Shown piece after piece: positions 26,801 to 33,531 of a stretch of DNA of 34,674 nt. Origin of the DNA: CALKZN01 sp964633815 (GTDB lineage: Bacteria; Pseudomonadota; Gammaproteobacteria; Arenicellales; Arenicellaceae); the NCBI GenBank assembly GCA_964633815.1, contig CAZWHW010000017.1, forward strand, positions 1-34,674. The letters are read 5' to 3'. Both the position numbers and the translations under genes were made by a program. The notes beneath the pieces were generated by a model. It saw only the letters and a list, made by a program, of their open reading frames with translations, was not told the origin of the DNA and did not search any database. Positions within the stretch are counted from its first letter, which is position 1. Every line of letters starts with the position of its first letter.

Positions 26801-27900
26801 AGGAAATTTTGCTAAGCAGTTCAGAGTTAGCAATAGAGGAAATCCCCGCTCATCTAATGGACTACGAGATGTGTTTGCACGCCGCTTCTTGTTGTGATGG
26901 CTATAACTACGAACAAATCCCCAACGAATTTAAAGACGAACGCATGGCGGCGGTCGCAATATCTTGCGGGGCCTTGCAGATAGACAGCTTTCCAACAAAG
27001 TACACCGGTCACGCGCAGCTAAAAGCAGCCATCGATTTAGGCCTAGAAGCACTCAATTATTTTCCTGCAAAGTATGTGGATACAACGATATTTAATTATG
27101 CTCAAGAGAAATACGGTGACAGTGAAGCATGGAAAGAGCTAGTTAAGAATAACAGCCCAGAATTTAATGACGATGATTCAAAACTCTTTGAACAGGTGTG
27201 GGCGCATTTTTGGAACGAGGAACTAATACTTAAGGCCGTCGACAAAGATGCAGGAATTTATGGGCTTAACGAGAGCTTCATGACTCAAGAGATTGCAAAT
27301 TTAGCTGTTGCCAGAGATGAATACAACTTTGAATACATCCCAGAGAAATACATACATCAAGAGCTTTGTTTATTAGCGTGTTCAAAAGGTTATGGTTCAG
27401 CGCTGGAGTTTGTGCCGCTTTCTATGCGCACCAAAAAGGTTTGCGAGGCATCGGTCTCATGCGACCCAGCGAATTTAGTGTTCGTGCCTCTTGAGTATCG
27501 CACTGAAGAGCTTTGTAAAAAATCATTTTTAAACGACTCAAGTACTTTGAAATTTATCCCATATGAATATCACTTTGATATTTTTGACGAGCTGATAAAA
27601 GAGTCAGACGATGATTATTATAAAAGCTATCTACTGGTGTCCAGGGGAATTGCTTACCTGTATCAAAATAAATTAGACGAGGCGGTAAGCGATTTTATAC
27701 AAGCACGTCAAATAGAGGATGAGTTGACTGACGAGGACGAGCAGACGAGCTTTTACTATCAAGGGCTTGCGTATTACCGGTTAGGTGATTCGGAAAAGGC
27801 GCAAGCGTGTTATCAGAAATCTCAAGAATTAGATAGCAAGGAAACCGGGTTGACCTTGCCTTATAGTGACGCAGAGTTGCCACCTATTTCCAGTACATGA
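23818..27900 (+). CDS. Giant repeat protein: two beta-solenoid blocks, TPRs and 'IP' repeats
   Basis: The 1360-residue protein has no signal peptide or membrane helix. Residues about 262-320 and 520-575 contain short strand repeats of the form (I/V)xGDLxVxx (FIEGDLVVENL, VAGDFVVKEA, IIVKGDLTVTG), like bactofilin-type beta-solenoids. An acidic Ser/Glu-rich linker (410-445) separates them. Residues 690-860 are TPR-like (AELLAKEGDIEQAFLYYKKT). Residues 925-1255 hold about ten repeats of 21-27 residues with a core like (F/I)xxIPxxYxxxELC, for example LEFVPLSMRTKKVCEASVSC and LVFVPLEYRTEELCKKSFLN. A final TPR pair spans 1270-1340. The ribosome site is weak. Parts are clearly richer in G+C than neighbouring genes. 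It resembles a scaffold or interaction protein; function unknown. Confidence 0.88.
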   Translation: MTTPALKDGVILIPDDIEKMNFFDIEMRFFENKETQAISTYAIKRIGERFSWGFLKGIDAGDLGVIECLYPWQEETAYGVEVNVEKFTKGLKNNHQELSYSEILMSRLNIDYEQVQAETEVKELVAMKRDDEYLVLAAYDTKIITYKGILHSDAIANADEVLSNPYEFSIFEKNQIIGKVRENIDNDIPYYLSKGYLLVTDKLPTAIKHADIVFEQQSAFYEKLISTGCTLMQIKNLCGQRLSFFKGDEITENWIYTNDDEGASIVFIEGDLVVENLVFKTVNDAETDVFVSGDVRLNYFIQENENIHLHVAGDFVVKEAIFNFSHYNSFLKNRDIGYLFAKEESEQNIPFSAFHEELISSNSKGENELNGELIADYVLSGKSMFKESFDIKEFLRAAREAYEKLMKELLSSEEASPTPENESPTLSDNSEKEKSDDSTVSKDSYLYSANTTEHEATKRQSKAKLEFLEKHNLRMVSYAEALELLKVDILFDDFRGDDDDWEEPYADGGDDVDYIYYADTDVHIEGDFKAFYMGALIIVKGDLTVTGYMGSDYYVTGDASFGTLNMDDCQICLGKEQVRYVQYELAEDHECINLGRPREVNAPYFFSWFYDLNAYRFSPSTHIFALYDWDELGKYQTDSPLFTWHKYVFSMKPEFYYPVEEFWHDAFGLKIDEIHEALIHKKPLFIDGFNPACMPYYNKAELLAKEGDIEQAFLYYKKTIDMSPSFYPAYEDAGRCLLRAGAYKQAKLYFDQGVELMPAHNRDPDFYCAVYSGLVSVLNDDYQAALSLAELALERNAKTPLAQRLKGEALIHLGRLDEAEKALLLALEDNTWSVLANWLLGLVYFLQDKTKQSKGYYETAKNRDDRLLPYTETRSLSHYYAPAKTVDWPDINLETYEPKQNNPEYWLSYFDRCKDNSSSIEMADNIERIPVEFRSLDMLEYLLSTHTDDGAQKTSHGWSIKYFWHLDLSKEIILNALNSENSCSIQSIPDDLIDKEILLSSSELAIEEIPAHLMDYEMCLHAASCCDGYNYEQIPNEFKDERMAAVAISCGALQIDSFPTKYTGHAQLKAAIDLGLEALNYFPAKYVDTTIFNYAQEKYGDSEAWKELVKNNSPEFNDDDSKLFEQVWAHFWNEELILKAVDKDAGIYGLNESFMTQEIANLAVARDEYNFEYIPEKYIHQELCLLACSKGYGSALEFVPLSMRTKKVCEASVSCDPANLVFVPLEYRTEELCKKSFLNDSSTLKFIPYEYHFDIFDELIKESDDDYYKSYLLVSRGIAYLYQNKLDEAVSDFIQARQIEDELTDEDEQTSFYYQGLAYYRLGDSEKAQACYQKSQELDSKETGLTLPYSDAELPPISST

Positions 27901-27913
27901 ACCAATCAAAAAT

Positions 27914-27956
27914 CAATAGGGTCAGACTCGATTGAATTAGTAAGATCAGAGTCAAT
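27914..27956 (+). other. 'gggtcag' motif, possible remnant of a transposase-associated element
   Basis: The stretch contains GGGTCAGACTCGATTGAATT and a second degenerate copy, AGATCAGAGTCAATG. Similar 'GGGTCAGAGT' phrases are, from memory, often seen beside Y1/REP-associated transposase genes in Gammaproteobacteria. No transposase frame is present here. A related phrase occurs at the right end of the window. Confidence 0.3.
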
Positions 27957-27962
27957 GTTCCG

Positions 27963-28166
27963 GTGCTGATAATAAAAGATAATGGAGATCTTGTTTTTCA
28001 AAGCCAAGATATAGGCTCCGGTGTTGAAGCTGTATTTGGCTACAGAGAGTACGAATGGTATTGGACTGTGAAAGCTAAAGATATTGATCTTTTCAAAAAT
28101 GTAATTGGATCAAATGCTAACATTCTAAAATCTTTGAAAAAACATGATCACCAAAAAAAACACTAA
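27963..28166 (+). pseudogene. Truncated small conserved protein
   Basis: A 67-codon frame starts at GTG with no clear ribosome site. It reads DNGDLVFQSQDIGSGVEAVF then REYEWYWTVKAKDIDLFK. This resembles a family of small bacterial proteins with 'dGdLvl.gqDlG' and 'YEw...V.a.d' segments; I do not know its function. The last residues (KHDHQKKH) are encoded by the start of a dispersed repeat at 28143, and the upstream end abuts the gggtcag motif. Both ends therefore look replaced, and I treat it as a remnant, although it could still be expressed. Confidence 0.45.
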
Positions 28167-28222
28167 AAACACCTGAAATTCCCTGCCCTTTCCTTTAACA
28201 AGTGACGATTTTCCTTCATTTG
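28143..28222 (+). repeat. Dispersed repeat, right-half copy
   Basis: About 80 bases starting catgatcacc and including acacctgaaattccctgccc and ttttccttcatt. They match 29916-29992 with only a few differences and a two-base length change in an A-run. It represents the right half of the full copy at 29822-29992. The bases from 28223 to 28472, before the next gene, are AT-rich and show nothing identifiable beyond a presumed promoter. Confidence 0.85.
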
Positions 28223-28472
28223 CATTATATCAAGATTAAACAAGCATTTAATACGACATATTGATGACAATTATTGATTTTCTCAAAAACGGCACACACA
28301 AAATAAAGCGCAATATCACTAACTGTTTTTAACAAAAAATTACCCACAATTTATATTGAATAATTTTGTTAAATTTTCACATATCAACCCTTAAGCATTT
28401 GTATCTGAATTCGCCAATCGTTAATATAAGCCAACCCTTTTTATTAATTGAAAATATAACGAGCACTGCACA

Positions 28473-29024
28473 ATGTCTGATCAAAATTTAGTAGCATTAA
28501 TAATTGTTTTTGTCGTCGGATTGATAGTAGGCATGCTCCTAACATTACTAACCAACAAAGTTAGAAGTGGCAGTGCTTCGCCAGCCGCTGTAAAAAAAGA
28601 AATGGAAGAATATCAAGACAAAGTTGAAGCGCATTTTGATGAATCTTCAGTAAAATTCAAACAATTGGCTGATCAATACTCAGATCTTTACAAGCATCTA
28701 TCAATTGGTGCAACAACTTTGTGCCGTCCAGAAAATATTTCTCCCGGCTTAATTGCCGACAACAACCCGTTAATAGAGAAACTGGAAGCAGAAACTAAAA
28801 CAGTGATAGAGCCCGAACAAGAAACCAATCCAGTCGAACCAAATCAAACAAGCCAGGACGCGAACCCAGAAACTGACATCGAAACAGGCACTGAAACAGA
28901 AATCGAAACTGACTTAAAAACTGACATCGACGCTGATACAGATGCTAAAATTCAAGCCGAATTAGAGAAACTAAAGGCTGAGCAAGTTGAAATGAAAATG
29001 GATGCTCGCTCTGAAAAAAACTAA
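28473..29024 (+). CDS. zapG: ZapG/YhcB-like inner-membrane protein (DUF1043)
   Basis: The 183-residue protein has one N-terminal transmembrane helix (about residues 7-26, VALIIVFVVGLIVGMLLTLL). A DUF1043 region with coiled-coil character follows (VKKEMEEYQDKVEAHFDESS, then QLADQYSDLYKHLSIGATTL). The second phrase is the family's best-conserved block. YhcB/ZapG links the cell envelope and division machinery in E. coli. The C-terminal third is an acidic Thr/Glu/Asp-rich tail with loose repeats (TDIETGTETEIETDLKTDID) not found in the E. coli protein. It is a single gene with a likely terminator after it. Confidence 0.88.
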   Translation: MSDQNLVALIIVFVVGLIVGMLLTLLTNKVRSGSASPAAVKKEMEEYQDKVEAHFDESSVKFKQLADQYSDLYKHLSIGATTLCRPENISPGLIADNNPLIEKLEAETKTVIEPEQETNPVEPNQTSQDANPETDIETGTETEIETDLKTDIDADTDAKIQAELEKLKAEQVEMKMDARSEKN

Positions 29025-29058
29025 ATTACAACAAATAATAATAGTTACACATTCAAAA

Positions 29059-29107
29059 TTGCATAATTAGACTCTTAACAAAACCTAACTATGCAATTGC
29101 ATTTTTT
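29059..29107 (+). terminator. Probable terminator of the zapG-like gene
   Basis: Arms at 29059-29070 (ttgcataattag) and 29085-29096 (ctaactatgcaa) pair over 12 positions with one mismatch. A six-T run follows at 29102-29107. The loop is 14 bases, so the structure is weaker than the other terminators here. Confidence 0.5.
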
Positions 29108-29154
29108 CGAAGGATCGTCTGCGATAATCCGTTAAAAATCAATATTTTTTAAGT

Positions 29155-29255
29155 ATAAAAAATATAAACACCACGTTTCGATTGTCACCGAAATAATTTT
29201 CTTGTCAAAATCACTCAACTAGCTAATAAGTCAGTCAGATTCCTCAGCATGATCA
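29155..29255 (+). repeat. Dispersed repeat, left-half copy
   Basis: About 100 bases beginning aaaaatataaacacca and containing tttcgattgtcaccgaaa, cttgtcaaaa and ctcaacta, ending cagcatgatca. They match 29822-29925 at most positions. The end overlaps the stop codon of the 29253-29804 gene. Confidence 0.85.
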
Positions 29256-29804
29256 TTCACATGCTTTCTTGAACAAGTGCGATTCAGGAAAACGCCTCAT
29301 TTCTTCTTCACTGTAAAACTCGACATCTCCGCCTTCAGGCTTTTCCACTGAAATGCCAAGCGGGGTAAAAAAGAAATGGCTATCTAACTCCACACCTTCT
29401 GGCTCCAACCAAAAATAGTAAATACTGCCATTCAAGTTACGATTTTGAAAACCGTCTTTCAGAATAAATTTCGTTCCCTCCGGTAACACAACAGCATCGC
29501 TCAGATCATACGCATCTGACCCATCTTCCTTCTTAATGGTGCCCGGCAAATAAGAGTCGTAAATATAATCGACCCCTGTTGGTTTTGGCAGGAAATCGAA
29601 CAGTTTTTCCCCATAATAATCACGGCTGAGTTTGACCATAACAAACTTCTTTTTGCTAACAACGCACGTCCCTTTTAACTCCTCGGCGAGCACTGATTTT
29701 GGAAAACCGCGTTCGTGGTTCCACACCATGAAAGCAAAAAAACCAAAAATTGCGACGACTATAAAAACGACACCTCCAAAGAAAATTAAAAGCCATTTAA
29801 GCAC
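29253..29804 (-). CDS. Membrane-anchored protein of unknown function, flanked by direct repeats
   Basis: The 183-residue protein has one N-terminal transmembrane helix (LLIFFGGVVFIVVAIFGFFA, residues about 5-24), followed by a soluble domain of about 150 residues. That domain has many aromatic and acidic residues (SRDYYGEKLFDFLP, GTKFILKDGFQNRNLNG, DSHFFFTPLGISVE). I do not recognise it. The gene sits between two direct copies of a dispersed repeat of about 100 bases, and its stop codon lies inside one copy. The gene plus one repeat could therefore be a mobile or duplicated unit. No ribosome site better than a weak purine stretch is visible. Confidence 0.7.
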   Translation of the reverse strand: MLKWLLIFFGGVVFIVVAIFGFFAFMVWNHERGFPKSVLAEELKGTCVVSKKKFVMVKLSRDYYGEKLFDFLPKPTGVDYIYDSYLPGTIKKEDGSDAYDLSDAVVLPEGTKFILKDGFQNRNLNGSIYYFWLEPEGVELDSHFFFTPLGISVEKPEGGDVEFYSEEEMRRFPESHLFKKACE

Positions 29805-29821
29805 AAAACACCTGCTGGAAT

Positions 29822-29992
29822 ATAAGAAATATAAACACCATATTTCGATTGTTACCGAAACAATTTATCTTGTCAAAACCTCTCAACTAACTAACAAATC
29901 AGCCAGATCCTTCGACATGATCACCAAAAAACACTAAAAACACCTAAAATTCCCTGCCCTTTCCTTTAACAAATGGCGCTTTTCCTTCATTT
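29822..29992 (+). repeat. Dispersed repeat, full-length copy
   Basis: About 170 bases. The left half (29822-29925) matches 29155-29255, and the right half (29916-29992) matches 28143-28222. This is the only copy with both halves joined, so it probably shows the complete unit. A short dyad (tttcg/cgaaa around attgttac) is kept in the left half. No clear terminal inverted repeats were found. Confidence 0.85.
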
Positions 29993-30252
29993 TTTTAACC
30001 ACGCAGGCACAGCACACACTGCCGCTTGCGCTGCATTAAAAATTCCATCTGTTTATTTACATTCCTCAACTGCTTAGGCTCTTCTTGAGTGAGCAGCGCT
30101 CGGGCTGTGATTGATGATTTGTAGCTTGTAGGGCTTTTGTCTCGCTCTGATCATTCTTATCTAAATGTTCCAGCATCTGTTACATCACCGATAGATATTC
30201 TATGCAGGCACTGGTAGTCATGTTGACCTGCTCGACAACAATACTGTGAATT
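29993..30252 (-). other. Non-coding stretch with a possible gene remnant
   Basis: A 52-codon minus-strand frame ending at the TAA 29995-29997 reads ITARALLTQEEPKQLRNVNK then QMEFLMQRKRQCVLCLRG. It has no start codon and no recognised family. Stops occur in all frames further upstream. It may be the tail of a decayed gene, or chance. Confidence 0.3.
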
Positions 30253-30597
30253 TTAGCTGTGTACTTCAAGGCTGTCTTTCGGGGCTTCAGCACGAGTATC
30301 CATTCCATAATCTCTGATGATAGCTGCAACTCTTAATCTGTAGCTTTCAAACACGCCATCACGACCTTTTGATTGAGCACACCGGTGTGATTCTAAGTTC
30401 CGCCACTCTCGAATTGCTTCTTCGTCACGCCAAAACGACAAAGAAAGAATCTGACTGTCATTCGTAAGACTTTGGAAACGCTCTATTGAGATAAAGCCAT
30501 CAATTTCCAATAGCAACGGTTTAAGTTCACTTGCGATATCTAGGTACTCTGCAGTCTTACCTTCTGCTATCTGAACTTCAAAAATTACTGCAATCAT
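30253..30597 (-). CDS. Antibiotic-biosynthesis-monooxygenase (ABM) fold protein
   Basis: The 114-residue protein has the ABM ferredoxin-like fold pattern. The start is MIAVIFEVQIAEGKTAEYLD, then IDGFISIERFQSLTNDSQIL, LSFWRDEEAIREWRNLESHR and YRLRVAAIIRDYGM. The conserved Phe-Trp-Arg-Asp and Trp-Arg-Asn-Leu...His segments are typical of a common bacterial ABM subgroup. It probably acts as a small dimeric oxygenase or stress protein; the substrate is unknown. A copy of the dispersed repeat lies about 100 bases upstream in the same orientation. Confidence 0.88.
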   Translation of the reverse strand: MIAVIFEVQIAEGKTAEYLDIASELKPLLLEIDGFISIERFQSLTNDSQILSLSFWRDEEAIREWRNLESHRCAQSKGRDGVFESYRLRVAAIIRDYGMDTRAEAPKDSLEVHS

Positions 30598-30700
30598 GAT
30601 TCACCAAACAAAATATATTCTCTGTATTCTACTCATTTTGAATGATGGTAAATATAAGTTCTAGCAAGAAACGGGATATGAGTTCAATAATTTGTGCATA

Positions 30701-30772
30701 TTGAGAGATTTTGACAAAGTAAATAGTTTAGATAATAATCGAAACACGGCGTTTATATTTCCTATACTCCAG
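30701..30772 (-). repeat. Dispersed repeat, third (inverted, partial) copy
   Basis: Read on the minus strand it gives GTATAGGAAATATAAACGCC, TGTTTCGATTATTATC and TTTGTCAAAATCTCTCAA. These align in order with the left half of 29822-29992, roughly four bases in five by eye. It lies between the ABM gene and sodC. Confidence 0.75.
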
Positions 30773-30791
30773 GGTTAGATGTAACTTCTGA

Positions 30792-30811
30792 TTGGGGAAT
30801 ATACCCCCCAA
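30792..30811 (+). promoter_or_regulatory. Dyad upstream of sodC, possible operator
   Basis: TTGGGG (30792-30797) and CCCCAA (30806-30811) form a perfect inverted repeat around an eight-base centre that includes ATACC. It lies about 75 bases before the sodC start. G/C-run dyads of this kind are used by some metal-responsive regulators. No regulator gene is nearby, so this is only a candidate. Confidence 0.3.
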
Positions 30812-30883
30812 CCTACCCATTCCAACAACAGCGCTTGCATGTTTCGCTAGCAAATACAGGCGCAATCTGATCCAGAGGAAACT

Positions 30884-31396
30884 ATGAAAATTTTTTACAG
30901 CATTCTCATCTCAATGCTTCTTTTACCCATCATTGCCGTCGCAGGCAACAGTTATGAAACAAATATAATCGGAAAGTCAGGAGAAAATATAGGCACACTT
31001 AAAATCACGCAGGGAACAGAAGGCGTGGTTATACATATAAAGGCTAAAAATCTTCCAGCTGGTTTGCACGGCATGCACTTTCATACAGCAGCGCAATGTG
31101 ATCATGCTGGCGGATTCAAATCTGCAAAAGGTCATGTTGATCCGGACAAAAAGCCTCACGGATTCTTAAACAACAAAGGACCTCACGAAGGTAATTTGCC
31201 TAACCTAATTGTTGCCAAAGATGGCACTGTTGAAGTTGAGCTCTACAGTCAGTTGGTCAGTCTCATCGACGGCCGCGCCAATCTTCTCGATGCAGATGGT
31301 TCTTCATTGATAATTCACGCAAACCCTGATGACCACACTAGCCAACCTATAGGTGGAGCGGGTGGCAGAATTGCATGCGCGGTAATCGCTAAATAA
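30884..31396 (+). CDS. sodC: Periplasmic Cu/Zn superoxide dismutase
   Basis: The 170-residue protein has a signal peptide (KIFYSILISMLLLPIIAVAG). Copper ligands are His65 and His67 (GMHFHT), bridging His83 (KGHVDP) and His145 (IIHANPDDH). Zinc ligands His92 and His101 are present, but the Asp expected in 'HxGDL' is Asn104 (HEGNLPN). Cys72 and Cys165 can form the usual disulfide, and the active-site Arg is Arg162 in GGRIAC. It removes superoxide in the periplasm. AGAGGAAA precedes the start. It is a single gene; the nearest plus-strand neighbour lies beyond an assembly gap. Confidence 0.95.
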   Translation: MKIFYSILISMLLLPIIAVAGNSYETNIIGKSGENIGTLKITQGTEGVVIHIKAKNLPAGLHGMHFHTAAQCDHAGGFKSAKGHVDPDKKPHGFLNNKGPHEGNLPNLIVAKDGTVEVELYSQLVSLIDGRANLLDADGSSLIIHANPDDHTSQPIGGAGGRIACAVIAK

Positions 31397-31447
31397 TAGG
31401 TTTACAAGCACTGCAAAATTTATTGAAGAGTTTCTGCAATCTGACAT

Positions 31448-31478
31448 GCCTACTTGAAAACATAATTATCGAGTAGGC
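31448..31478 (+). repeat. Inverted repeat at the edge of the assembly gap
   Basis: gcctacttga (31448-31457) pairs with tcgagtaggc (31469-31478) over ten bases, with one G-T, around an 11-base loop. It lies 50 bases after sodC, but no T-run follows before the gap. It may be the sodC terminator or the reason assembly stopped here. Confidence 0.6.
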
Positions 31479-31486
31479 GTGCGAGT

Positions 31487-31586
31487 NNNNNNNNNNNNNN
31501 NNNNNNNNNNNNNNNNNNNNNNNNNNNNNNNNNNNNNNNNNNNNNNNNNNNNNNNNNNNNNNNNNNNNNNNNNNNNNNNNNNNNNN
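31487..31586. other. Assembly gap (100 N)
   Basis: Exactly 100 N, the usual filler for a gap of unknown size. The 18 bases tcgagtaggcgtgcgagt occur on both sides (31469-31486 and 31587-31604), so the contigs may simply overlap, or a repeat may be collapsed. The remaining bases from 31605 to 31827 hold no gene I can see. Confidence 0.98.
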
Positions 31587-31827
31587 TCGAGTAGGCGTGC
31601 GAGTAATTAACGCATGTTGTTGGCTGTCATTAAACCGACAAACTCAGAAATTGAAAGTGTATTCTTCTTGCTATTTTAAATAGTTCATACTAAACAACTC
31701 TTAAAAAATCTATCGTATAGTTTCGTCAGGACCAATAGAGTTTCAACACAAGATTTAACAAATGACTCAATGAGTTTACTCGCGAACTAGTGTAAGTTAT
31801 GTCTATTGTTGTATTGAAAAAATATCA

Positions 31828-33531
31828 ATGAATGATAAAAATAAAAATAAAAATTCAGCCTCTACAGAAGAATTATTAAAATATGTTTTAGATTCAATTC
31901 CAATCGGTGTATTTTGGAAAGACTTGGATCTTAACTATTTGGGTGCCAACCAAAAATTATTGGATGATATCGATTTTGAAGATATTGACTCGTTAATTGG
32001 GCAATCTGATTATGCTATTTATTCTTCAAAACAAGATGCCGACCCTAAACGAAATGATGACATGGAAGTAATCAAGACCGGTGATAGCAAGCTTAATATT
32101 GAAGAATCTTTGCCAATTGATGGTAAAGAGATTAAATGGCTTAGAACAAATAAAGTTCCACTACGAAATAAAAACGAAGATATTATTGGCGTCTTAGGAA
32201 CATATCAAGATATCACCAAAGAAGTCGATTATCGCCAGTTAATTGAGAATCAAGCTTATAAAGACCCATTAACAGGCTTAGCGAACAGACGAGAACTTTT
32301 TAAAGAAATGTCATCTCCAGAAATAGAAACCGCTGGGTTGTTATTTATCGATTTAGATGACTTTAAAGATGTGAATGACACTCTTGGTCATTCTATCGGT
32401 GACAAAATATTGATCGAAGTTAGTAACAGACTCAAAGCAATAAGCAATAATATCGATGCACTATTAGCCAGATTAGGTGGAGACGAATTTGGCATATTCA
32501 AAAAGTTTCAATCTGAAGAAAATATTCCTTTGCAATTGGAGAAAATTGCAAAGGAGGTTCTGGTATGTTTTTCAGATGACTTTGAAATTGATAATCATAT
32601 CATCTCGTCAATTGGCGCAAGCATTGGAATTTCTATACTTGATAAACAACAAGGAAAAGTAAACGATGCTTTTACTAGAGCTGATATAGCCATGTATTTT
32701 GCAAAATCTCTTGGCCGGAATAACTTCCAATTCTTTAACGAGTCACTGCGCCACAAAACAGAATTAAAACATAAAATACTCAATCAATTACACAATGCAA
32801 TTGATAAAAATGAACTCAAACTTTACTTCCAGCCTCAATGTGATGCCAACAAGCAACTCATCGGCGCTGAAGCTTTATTAAGGTGGGAAAACCCAGAACT
32901 AGGCAGTGTTTCACCTAGTCAATTCATTCCAATTGCTGAAGACTCAGGATTGATTAATTCTATTGGTCTTTGGGTTATAGATAAATCTGCGGAAGTCTTA
33001 TCAAAATGGCAAAAACTCCTAGAAAAAAATCCAAATTTCAGACTATCTATCAATGTCAGCGGCAAACAATTTCAAAAAGAACCATTAGCCAAAAAGATAC
33101 TATCAAGAATCGAATCAAATAATTTGTGTTCTAAAAATTTAGCTCTTGAAATAACAGAAAGCTCCATTTTTGATATCACCCAAGTCAATACAAATATACT
33201 TGAAGAATTCAAAAATATTGGGCTCGACATAATGATTGATGATTTTGGCACTGGCTTTTCATCTCTCTCTCAATTATCTCAACTGCCTATTGATACGCTG
33301 AAAATTGATCAATCCTTTATTCGTGATATCACAAAAAATAAAACTAATGAAAAAATTGTTGAAACAGTCATTTCTTTAGCAAAATATCTAAAAATAAATG
33401 TCATTGCTGAAGGTGTAGAAGACGAAGACGAAATCAAACTATTAAGCAAACTTGGTTGCTTGTGTTTTCAAGGATATTTTTTCAACAAACCTTTAACGAC
33501 CGAGCAGTTTTACGAGCTATATATTCAGTAA
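31828..33531 (+). CDS. PAS-GGDEF-EAL cyclic-di-GMP enzyme
   Basis: The 567-residue protein has no membrane helix. A PAS domain (about 14-132, ending LGTYQDITKE) precedes a GGDEF domain with intact active site RLGGDEFGIF (215-224) and no RxxD inhibitory site just before it. An EAL domain follows with EALLRW (348-353), EITES (441-445), DDFGTGFSS (471-479), LKIDQSFI and AEGVE (527-531). All residues for phosphodiesterase activity are visible, so it could both make and break cyclic-di-GMP. In such hybrids one activity often dominates. The PAS domain would sense a cytoplasmic signal, unknown here. It stands alone after the assembly gap. Confidence 0.95.
   Translation: MNDKNKNKNSASTEELLKYVLDSIPIGVFWKDLDLNYLGANQKLLDDIDFEDIDSLIGQSDYAIYSSKQDADPKRNDDMEVIKTGDSKLNIEESLPIDGKEIKWLRTNKVPLRNKNEDIIGVLGTYQDITKEVDYRQLIENQAYKDPLTGLANRRELFKEMSSPEIETAGLLFIDLDDFKDVNDTLGHSIGDKILIEVSNRLKAISNNIDALLARLGGDEFGIFKKFQSEENIPLQLEKIAKEVLVCFSDDFEIDNHIISSIGASIGISILDKQQGKVNDAFTRADIAMYFAKSLGRNNFQFFNESLRHKTELKHKILNQLHNAIDKNELKLYFQPQCDANKQLIGAEALLRWENPELGSVSPSQFIPIAEDSGLINSIGLWVIDKSAEVLSKWQKLLEKNPNFRLSINVSGKQFQKEPLAKKILSRIESNNLCSKNLALEITESSIFDITQVNTNILEEFKNIGLDIMIDDFGTGFSSLSQLSQLPIDTLKIDQSFIRDITKNKTNEKIVETVISLAKYLKINVIAEGVEDEDEIKLLSKLGCLCFQGYFFNKPLTTEQFYELYIQ

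Noticed and set aside
29155..29992. A gene cassette of an integron, because a small unknown gene lies between two repeats.
   Set aside because: The repeats lack paired core sites and the folded structure of attC, and no integrase is visible. I call them unclassified dispersed repeats.
31469..31604. A CRISPR array, because an 18-base sequence occurs on both sides of a gap.
   Set aside because: Only two copies are visible, the intervening bases are N, there are no cas genes, and contig-end overlap explains the pattern.
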